Assembly: GCA_030592085.1 (NCBI GenBank)
Contig: JAUUZV010000051.1
Coordinates: 1 to 11,343 of the forward strand
Origin: Clostridia bacterium
GTDB taxonomy: Bacteria > Bacillota > Clostridia > DUPQ01
DNA length: 11,343 bases
Direction of reading: 5' to 3'
Position 1 is the stretch's first letter. Each line of letters opens with the position of its first letter. Shown piece after piece: positions 6,325-11,343 of the stretch. The translations under genes and the position numbers were made by a program. A model generated the notes under the pieces. It was not told the origin of the DNA. It did not search any database and saw only the letters and a program-made list of their open reading frames with translations.

Positions 6325-6353
6325 ATTATATCAATTTACATTTTTATTGTCTA
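6325..6353 (-). promoter_or_regulatory. strong predicted promoter for the kinase-PIN-ASCH operon
   Basis: On the minus strand, TAGACA (6348-6353, five of six matches to TTGACA) is followed by a 17-bp spacer and a perfect TATAAT (6325-6330). The predicted transcription start, about seven bases on, is near 6318, directly beside the ATG at 6317. This is the best-matching promoter in the window, and its position implies a leaderless transcript. Confidence 0.7.
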
Positions 6354-6517
6354 CCAAGAATCTATTTTTTTGATTAGGAGGCAAACAACCTCAGTATTTT
6401 TATAGCATCATAATTATGTATAGAGAATATTTGCCGAAGGCTACTAGGAATCTTCCTCATAACAGAAACCCATACTATTAAAAGGAAGATGTATGAAACA
6501 TAACCATCTATGCTTTC

Positions 6518-6538
6518 TTGGTGCTCGTTTTGGTGCTC
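6518..6538. repeat. direct repeat TTGGTGCTC x2
   Basis: The 9-mer TTGGTGCTC occurs at 6518-6526 and 6530-6538, a 12-bp period, in a region otherwise without strong features. Its GC content is higher than its surroundings. It could be a recombinase or regulator binding site, or the coding remnant of a repeated Leu-Gly motif. Confidence 0.4.
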
Positions 6539-6610
6539 ACACTTCGAATATCCTATATATACTTATATATACTTAATGAACTTGTCAATATGGCTGAAAG
6601 CCTTTTATCA

Positions 6611-6640
6611 TAGTACTTAACGGCACTTATTAGTACTTAA
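6611..6640. repeat. direct repeat TAGTACTTAA x2
   Basis: Two identical 10-mers at 6611-6620 and 6631-6640 are spaced exactly 20 bp, about two helical turns. A related CACTTA lies between them, and each contains the palindrome AGTACT. This phasing suggests cooperative protein binding on one face of the DNA, for example recombinase arm-type sites or an operator. No adjacent gene on either strand is obviously controlled from here. Confidence 0.4.
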
Positions 6641-6746
6641 ATTAATCTATTGAAAACACCACTCGTACACCTGGAAATCGTGTTCATATTCCTTTTTTTT
6701 CAAGTTAAATTATTATTTAAGTTAACCATGAATTTTCAGAAGTGTT

Positions 6747-7295
6747 TTATTTGTTTTCAAAAGTTATTTTGTCTTTAAATTTAGAAGAATTATATGAATT
6801 AATACATCCACAATATTTTTGCCTATACATTCCATGGTCCCTAGCCATATTCTGTCCTTCTCTATAAAAAGGTCTAAAATCAATGTATAAGAATTTAACA
6901 TTATATTTATCAGCCATTTCATTTGCGATTTTAATTATCTTTTCATGTTGTTGATAAGGACTTATTAATAATGTAGTTGTAAAATGAGTATAATTATTTT
7001 CTTTAGCAAATTTTGCAGTTGTTTCAATTCTTAGCTTATAACAAAAATCACAGTTATCTAATTGTTTTTCCCAGTCTGATTGTCTAAATGATTCAAGATG
7101 GTGAAGTTTAACATTTTCTTCTTTACAAAAACTCTCTAGTGTAGTAAATCGATGTACATATTCTTTATAGGGATGAATATTAGGGTTGTAGTATAAACTG
7201 TCATATGAAATATCCCTAGTTTTAAAATATTTGTTAATGTATATTAAACAAGGAGCACAACAAGTTTGTATAAGTAAACTATCATTTTTTTTCAT
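6747..7295 (-). CDS. queH: epoxyqueuosine reductase QueH
   Basis: QueH carries out the last step of queuosine synthesis in tRNA, reducing epoxyqueuosine to queuosine. It is unrelated in sequence to the cobalamin-dependent QueG. The family signatures are all present: CCAPC near the N-terminus (12-16), NIHPYKEY (39-46), CDFCYKLR (82-89), TTLLISPYQ (107-115), FYREGQNMARDHGMYRQKYCGC (143-164). The cysteines at 12, 13, 82, 85, 162 and 164 supply the [4Fe-4S] and iron site described for the family. Length is normal at 182 aa. The ATG at 7295 overlaps the end of ruvB by 14 nt, with AGGA about eight bases upstream, so it is probably co-transcribed with ruvCAB. In many Clostridia queA and tgt occupy this place after ruvB, so a queuosine gene here is consistent. 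Confidence 0.92.
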   Translation of the reverse strand: MKKNDSLLIQTCCAPCLIYINKYFKTRDISYDSLYYNPNIHPYKEYVHRFTTLESFCKEENVKLHHLESFRQSDWEKQLDNCDFCYKLRIETTAKFAKENNYTHFTTTLLISPYQQHEKIIKIANEMADKYNVKFLYIDFRPFYREGQNMARDHGMYRQKYCGCINSYNSSKFKDKITFENK

Positions 7296-8283
7296 ATTTT
7301 ATTCCTAAATGTTTATAACCTAGTTTTGTTATCATTCTACCTTTAGGTGTTTTGTTAATAAATCCAAGTTGAAGTAAAAATGGTTCATACACATCTTCAA
7401 TAGTTTCTTTTTCTTCACTAATTGCAGCTGAAATCGTTTCTAAACCAACTGGTCCCCCACCAAACTTATTAATAATAGTTAATAAATATAATCTATCAGT
7501 TGCATCTAAACCAATTGAATCTACTTCAAGTTTTAAAAGACTATGGTCTGCTATTTCTTTATTTATTACTTTCATGTTACTTATTTGTGCAAAATCTCTA
7601 ACTCTTTTTAATAATCTATTTGCAATTCTAGGTGTTCCTCTTGAACGTCTAGCAATCTCAAAAGCTCCTTGTTCATCAATAGGAAAATGTAATATACCTG
7701 CAGAACGTTCAACAATTATTTTTAATTGTTCAGAAGTATACATATCTAATCTAGATATAACTCCAAATCGGTCTCTTAGTGGAGAAGTTAACATACCAGC
7801 TCTTGTAGTAGCACCAATTAAAGTAAATTGAGGTAAATCTAAGCGTATACTTCTAGCGCTAGGACCTTTACCAATTATAATATCAAGAGCATAATCTTCC
7901 ATTGCTGGATACAGTATTTCTTCTACAGCTCTGTTTAATCTATGTATTTCATCAATAAATAGCACATCATTTTCACCTAAGTTAGTTAAAATAGCAGCTA
8001 AGTCCCCTGCTTTTTCAATAGCTGGCCCACTTGTAACACGAATACTAACACCTAACTCAGTTGCAATAATATTTGCTAGAGTTGTTTTTCCAAGTCCTGG
8101 TGGACCATATAGTAAAACATGGTCAAGTGCTTCTTCTCGCTGTTTAGTTGCTTTAATAAACACCTTTATATTTGCTTTAACTTTTTCTTGGCCAATATAT
8201 TCTTCAAAATTTCTTGGTCTAAGAGAATTTTCATTAAAATCCTGTGTAGTTAATTTATTATCTAAATTTCTTTCATTTTCCAT
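7282..8283 (-). CDS. ruvB: Holliday junction branch migration ATPase RuvB
   Basis: RuvB is the hexameric AAA+ motor that drives branch migration of Holliday junctions with RuvA during recombination repair. Visible are Walker A GPPGLGKT (60-67), Walker B LFIDEIH (108-114), sensor 1 LIGATTRAG (155-163), the arginine finger region SPLRDRFG (167-174), sensor 2 RGTPRIANRLL (215-225), and a C-terminal winged-helix domain with GGGPVGLETI (275-284). Length with this start is 333 aa, standard for the family. The ATG at 8283 is preferred, with GGAG six bases upstream; a TTG six codons earlier would overlap ruvA. It lies 10 bp after ruvA. Confidence 0.97.
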   Translation of the reverse strand: MENERNLDNKLTTQDFNENSLRPRNFEEYIGQEKVKANIKVFIKATKQREEALDHVLLYGPPGLGKTTLANIIATELGVSIRVTSGPAIEKAGDLAAILTNLGENDVLFIDEIHRLNRAVEEILYPAMEDYALDIIIGKGPSARSIRLDLPQFTLIGATTRAGMLTSPLRDRFGVISRLDMYTSEQLKIIVERSAGILHFPIDEQGAFEIARRSRGTPRIANRLLKRVRDFAQISNMKVINKEIADHSLLKLEVDSIGLDATDRLYLLTIINKFGGGPVGLETISAAISEEKETIEDVYEPFLLQLGFINKTPKGRMITKLGYKHLGIKYEKK

Positions 8284-8293
8284 TTTTACTCCA

Positions 8294-8881
8294 TTAACCA
8301 ATTGCTCTTAGTGCTTTTTTTATTATATCTTCTAATGAATCGCTTTCATTATATACTTTTTCAATAAGCTTTATAGCATCTTTTGATTTATATCCAAGAA
8401 CCATTAATGCCATTTTAGCTTCATTTAACAATTCATCATTTATATTATCGTTTATTATAACTTGTTCATCATTTATATCTAAATTCTTAAATTTATCTTT
8501 TAACTCTAAAATGATTCGTTGAGCTGTTTTTTTACCAACTCCATTTGCTTTCGAAATCGTTTTATCATCATTTGTAGCAACTGCCATTGCAAATTTATTA
8601 GTACTTAATGTAGATAATACAGCAATACTTGCTTTAGGGCCAACTCCAGAAATACTAATAAGCATTTTAAAAATCACTAATTCTTCTTCATCCATAAATC
8701 CAAACAAAGAAAATTGATCTTCTCTAACATGAAGATATGTATGAAGTTTTACTTCATCATTAATATTAATTTTCGAAAGTGTAGTTAACGATGTAAATAT
8801 TCCATAACCAATCCCATTATTTTCAATAATTAATTTTTGATTATCCTTATTAACAGCTTTACCTTTAATAAATTCGTACAT
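8294..8881 (-). CDS. ruvA: Holliday junction-binding protein RuvA
   Basis: RuvA forms tetramers that hold the four-way junction open and load RuvB. The 195-aa protein shows domain I (OB fold, residues 1-62) with the acidic pin pair E54/D55 in HVREDQFSLFGF, domain II with two helix-hairpin-helix motifs (ISGVGPKAS near 77-85, ANGVGKKTAQRIILELKDK near 112-130), a flexible acidic Asn/Asp-rich linker (134-150) and domain III (152-195), which contacts RuvB. Its start overlaps the ruvC stop by one base (TAATG), typical of translational coupling. Confidence 0.97.
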   Translation of the reverse strand: MYEFIKGKAVNKDNQKLIIENNGIGYGIFTSLTTLSKININDEVKLHTYLHVREDQFSLFGFMDEEELVIFKMLISISGVGPKASIAVLSTLSTNKFAMAVATNDDKTISKANGVGKKTAQRIILELKDKFKNLDINDEQVIINDNINDELLNEAKMALMVLGYKSKDAIKLIEKVYNESDSLEDIIKKALRAIG

Positions 8882-9372
8882 TAAATCTCCTTTTCAAATC
8901 TAGGATTATATGAATGTGCATGGCATATAGCTACAGCTAGTGCATCTGCAGCATCGTCAGGTTTTGGAATAGTTTTTAAATTAAGTAATACTTTAACCAT
9001 CTGTTGCACTTGACTTTTCGCAGCTCTCCCATATCCACAAACCGCTTGTTTAACCTGTAACGGTGTATATTCATACACTGGAAGATTATTATATGAACCA
9101 CTTAATAATACCACACCACGACCATGGCCCACTTTAATGGCTGTTTTAGTATTTGTATTAAAAAACAATTCTTCAACAGCCATGAAATCTATATTATTTT
9201 TTTTTATTAATTCATTAATTTGAGTATAGATTACTAATAACCGCTTAGAAAAGACCATATCAGCCGGAGTTGTAACGGCTCCATAGTCAATAACAGAAAA
9301 CTTATTTCCTTTGTATTCTACAATACCATAACCGGTAATTGCATACCCTGGATCAATACCTAAGATGATCAT
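8881..9372 (-). CDS. ruvC: Holliday junction resolvase RuvC
   Basis: RuvC is the dimeric RNase H-fold endonuclease that cuts Holliday junctions moved by RuvAB. The four catalytic acids are present: D7 in LGIDPG, E67/E68 in AVEELFF, and D140 and D143 in PDDAADALAVAICH. KVGHGRGV (80-87) and GYGRAAKSQVQ (113-123) are further family signatures. Length is 163 aa from the ATG at 9372, chosen because GAGG lies seven bases upstream; an ATG four codons earlier has no ribosome binding site. First gene of the operon, driven by the predicted promoter at 9420-9448, which overlaps that of argG. Confidence 0.96.
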   Translation of the reverse strand: MIILGIDPGYAITGYGIVEYKGNKFSVIDYGAVTTPADMVFSKRLLVIYTQINELIKKNNIDFMAVEELFFNTNTKTAIKVGHGRGVVLLSGSYNNLPVYEYTPLQVKQAVCGYGRAAKSQVQQMVKVLLNLKTIPKPDDAADALAVAICHAHSYNPRFEKEI

Positions 9373-9386
9373 AATTCCTCGCATAA

Positions 9387-9420
9387 TGAATATTTAAAAA
9401 ATATATTGCATATATATACA
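9387..9420. promoter_or_regulatory. candidate ArgR operator (two ARG boxes)
   Basis: TGCATATATATACA at 9407-9420 matches 12 of 14 positions of the ArgR/AhrC core TGAATWWWWATTCA. A weaker half-site, TGAATATTTA, starts at 9387, putting the two boxes 20 bp apart centre to centre, close to the usual two-turn spacing. The stronger box overlaps the argG -35 and the end of the ruvC -10, so bound arginine repressor would block argG. AT-rich DNA makes chance matches easier, hence moderate confidence. Confidence 0.5.
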
Positions 9421-9443
9421 TTTTACTGTATACTACCTATAAT
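9415..9443 (+). promoter_or_regulatory. predicted argGH promoter
   Basis: TATACA (9415-9420, four of six) is followed by a 17-bp spacer and a perfect TATAAT (9438-9443). The predicted start near 9450 gives a leader of about 28 nt carrying the AGGAGG ribosome binding site of argG. The weak -35 lies inside the candidate ARG box. Confidence 0.6.
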
Positions 9444-9448
9444 GTAAA
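9420..9448 (-). promoter_or_regulatory. predicted ruvCAB-queH promoter
   Basis: On the minus strand, TTTACA (9443-9448, five of six) is followed by a 17-bp spacer and TAAAAT (9420-9425, five of six). The predicted start near 9413 leaves a leader of about 40 nt to the ruvC ATG at 9372. It occupies almost exactly the same bases as the argG promoter on the other strand. Confidence 0.5.
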
Positions 9449-9477
9449 TATTTTATCATACTTGAGGAGGATTTTGT

Positions 9478-10695
9478 ATGAGTAATAAAGAGAAATTTCT
9501 GTTAGCGTATTCTGGAGGATTAGATACATCCATTATTATAACTTGGTTAAAAGATAATTATGATTGTGAAGTAGTTGCAATGGCTGCTGATGTGGGACAA
9601 GGTGAAGAATTAGACCCTTTACATGAAAAAGCAAAAAAATCAGGGGCTAGCAAATTATACATTGAAGATTTAAATGATGAATTTGTTAATGACTATGTAT
9701 TCCCTACTTTAAAGGCTTCTGCTGTTTATGAAAACAAGTATCTACTTGGTACTTCCTTTGCTAGACCTATTATTGCAAAGCGATTAGTAGAGATAGCTTT
9801 ATTGGAAAATTGCTCAACAATAGTTCATGGTTGTACTGGTAAAGGTAATGATCAAGTTCGTTTTGAGTTAGCAATAAAAGCTTTAGCTCCTCATATTAAA
9901 ATTATAGCTCCATGGAGAATTTGGGATATTAAATCTAGAGAAGATGCAATTGATTATGCTAATGAGCGTAATATTCCTATTCCTGTTACTAAAAAAGATA
10001 ACTATAGTAGAGATCGTAATATATGGCATTTAAGTCATGAAGGTAGTGATTTAGAAAGTCCTAGTAATGAACCTAATTATGATAAATTACTAAAACTTTG
10101 TGTTACACCTGAAAATGCACCTGATAAAGCTGAATATGTAAAAGTTGAGTTTGAAAAAGGAATTCCAGTTGCTGTTAATGATAAAAAAATGGATGGAGTT
10201 GCCTTATTAACAGAATTAAATAAAATAGGTGGTAAACACGGTATTGGTATCATTGATATCTGTGAAAATCGTTTAGTTGGAATGAAATCACGTGGTATAT
10301 ATGAAACACCTGGTGGATCAATTTTATTTTATGCACATAACGAATTAGAATATTTATGTTTAGATAGAGAAACATATCATTATAAAGAGGTTGTTTCTAA
10401 AAAATTCGCTGAATTAGTATATAATGGTCAATGGTTTACTCCATTACGTGAATCAATAAGCGCATTTGTTGATGTTACACAACAAAACGTAACAGGTTGT
10501 GTTACACTAAAATTATATAAAGGAAATATTATTCCAGCAGGTACAACATCTAAATATTCATTACATGATGAAGAATTATCATCCTTTGAAAAGGATAATG
10601 TTTATACTCAAAGTGATGCAGAAGGATTTATTAATTTATTTGGCTTACCTTTAAAAGTACAAGCATTAATGGATATAAAAAATAAGGAAAAATAA
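9478..10695 (+). CDS. argG: argininosuccinate synthase
   Basis: ArgG condenses citrulline and aspartate with ATP to argininosuccinate, the penultimate step of arginine synthesis. The ATP-pyrophosphatase loop YSGGLDTS (11-18), GCTGKGNDQVRFE (118-130), SREDAIDYA (153-161), YSRDRNIWHLSHEG (176-189) and GGKHGIGIIDICENRLVGMKSRGIYETPG are all intact. Length (405 aa) is normal for the family. The ATG at 9478 has a perfect AGGAGG seven bases upstream. argH follows one base after the stop, giving a two-gene operon, probably repressed by ArgR with arginine through the site at 9387-9420. Confidence 0.97.
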   Translation: MSNKEKFLLAYSGGLDTSIIITWLKDNYDCEVVAMAADVGQGEELDPLHEKAKKSGASKLYIEDLNDEFVNDYVFPTLKASAVYENKYLLGTSFARPIIAKRLVEIALLENCSTIVHGCTGKGNDQVRFELAIKALAPHIKIIAPWRIWDIKSREDAIDYANERNIPIPVTKKDNYSRDRNIWHLSHEGSDLESPSNEPNYDKLLKLCVTPENAPDKAEYVKVEFEKGIPVAVNDKKMDGVALLTELNKIGGKHGIGIIDICENRLVGMKSRGIYETPGGSILFYAHNELEYLCLDRETYHYKEVVSKKFAELVYNGQWFTPLRESISAFVDVTQQNVTGCVTLKLYKGNIIPAGTTSKYSLHDEELSSFEKDNVYTQSDAEGFINLFGLPLKVQALMDIKNKEK

Positions 10696-10696
10696 T

Positions 10697-11343
10697 ATGA
10701 AACTATGGGCAGGACGATTTTCAAAAGATACTGATAAACTAACAAATGATTTTAATTCATCTATATCATTTGATTATAGGTTGTATAAATATGATATTTT
10801 AGGAAGTATTGCTCATGCTACAATGCTTGGTAAGTGTAATATAATTTTATTACAAGATAGTATTAAAATCGTATCTGGATTAGAAGAAATTTTAAGTGAC
10901 ATTGAAAATGGCTCTCTTTCTTTTGATTCAGATGCTGAAGATATTCATATGTTTATTGAAACTATCTTAATTAGTAGAATTGGTGAAGCTGGTAAAAAAC
11001 TTCATACAGGACGAAGTCGAAATGACCAAGTTGCTTTAGATACTAGAATGTATGTAAAAGAAGAAATCAAAGAGATAAATAATTTAGTTATTTCTTTACG
11101 TAAAACACTTGTAAATTTATCTGATAATCATAAAGAAAGTTATATGTCAGGTTATACACATTTACAAAAAGCACAACCTACTACATTAGCACATCATTTA
11201 ATGGCATATTATGAAATGTTCACACGTGATAACAGTCGTTTAGATGATATTTATAAACGAACTGACTTTATGCCTTTAGGAAGTGGTGCCATGGCAACTA
11301 CTACCTACCCACTTGATCGTCAAATGGTATGTGATTTATTAGG
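10697..11343 (+). CDS. argH: argininosuccinate lyase, N-terminal part (runs off the window)
   Basis: ArgH splits argininosuccinate into arginine and fumarate. The 215 codons present start MKLWAGRFSK, as is standard for the family. They include SDAEDIHMFIE (78-88), HTGRSRNDQV (103-112), GYTHLQKAQPTT (152-163) with the catalytic-region histidine H155, and PLGSGAMATTTYPLDR (193-208). The family's flexible signature loop (GSSxMPxKxN) would come after the window edge. The ATG is one base past the argG stop, with AAGGA in the argG tail as its ribosome binding site. The frame is open to the last base with no sign of damage. Confidence 0.96.
   Translation, partial: MKLWAGRFSKDTDKLTNDFNSSISFDYRLYKYDILGSIAHATMLGKCNIILLQDSIKIVSGLEEILSDIENGSLSFDSDAEDIHMFIETILISRIGEAGKKLHTGRSRNDQVALDTRMYVKEEIKEINNLVISLRKTLVNLSDNHKESYMSGYTHLQKAQPTTLAHHLMAYYEMFTRDNSRLDDIYKRTDFMPLGSGAMATTTYPLDRQMVCDLL

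Larger units (their letters stand above)
6318..6746. other. gene-free boundary between accessory operon and queH
   Basis: These 429 bp separate the kinase-PIN-ASCH operon from the 3' end of the ruv-queH operon. The left end holds the operon promoter (6325-6353). The rest has only frames under about 60 codons without good ribosome binding sites, an inverted pair ATCTTCC/GGAAGAT (6450-6490), TTGGTGCTC twice (6518-6538), TATATACTTA twice near 6555-6573, and TAGTACTTAA twice (6611-6640). The plus frame through TTGGTGCTC reads LGARFGAHTSN, which faintly recalls the LGxxLGx ends of some phage-type integrases; no integrase body is present. No terminator is evident for queH. Confidence 0.45.

Noticed and set aside
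6368..6401. AGGAGG followed by a GAGG/CCTC hairpin and T-rich stretch, as a start site or terminator
   Set aside because: No start codon at a usable distance and a stem of only four pairs; too weak to call either.
5938..6405. 155-codon plus-strand open frame opposite the kinase gene
   Set aside because: It is antisense to a clear Walker A protein, has a hydrophobic low-complexity translation from AT-rich coding DNA, and no convincing ribosome binding site.
6421..6576. Two mini open frames on the plus strand (22 and 27 codons) in the gap next to queH
   Set aside because: Short, without family resemblance beyond a faint integrase-tail pattern; all frames are open by chance in parts of this AT-rich gap.
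6696..6727. TTAAAT/ATTTAA hairpin after queH as a terminator
   Set aside because: Six A-T pairs only, and on the minus strand it is followed by an A-run rather than a T-run.
1..6746. CRISPR array, tRNA or transposon ends in the accessory part
   Set aside because: No regularly spaced repeats, no cloverleaf-like stretch and no transposase or long terminal inverted repeats could be found by eye.

Overview
This is an AT-rich window (roughly 30% GC by eye) from a low-GC Bacillota, most likely one of the Clostridia. The reasons are the strong AGGAGG-type ribosome binding sites, normal use of TGA as a stop, and a ruvC-ruvA-ruvB operon: Bacilli usually lack ruvC and use RecU. The species is not identifiable from sequence alone.

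Right side (about 6747-11343) is core genome. On the minus strand, ruvC, ruvA, ruvB and queH are tightly packed (1-nt overlap, 10-bp gap, 14-nt overlap). Facing away on the plus strand are argG and the first 215 codons of argH. The roughly 105-bp gap between ruvC and argG holds two face-to-face promoters that use the same DNA, plus a candidate ArgR operator, so arginine control of argG may also touch ruvC.

Left side (1 to about 6700) looks accessory, and all its genes are on the minus strand. Read 5'->3' on that strand they come in three groups. (a) A three-gene operon (6317->3857): a small P-loop kinase-like ATPase, a PIN-GNAT-PUA/EVE-like triple-domain protein, and a stand-alone ASCH protein. 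This is the best candidate in the window for an undescribed RNA-directed system. Its promoter sits so close to the first ATG that the transcript is predicted to be leaderless. (b) A pair of membrane proteins (3402->1646) that both combine a cysteine metal site with a GYF_2-type domain. The second has a LITAF-like metal site split by two membrane helices. A good hairpin terminator follows. (c) A membrane-anchored TPR-like protein overlapping a conserved hypothetical protein (1289->134).

Between (a) and (b) lies a decayed, frameshifted fragment of a paralogue of the conserved hypothetical in (c), a sign of duplication and decay. The gene-free stretch 6318-6746, next to the queH end of the core operon, contains short direct repeats and may be an old integration boundary. 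No tRNA, rRNA, CRISPR array, transposase or intact integrase was seen.
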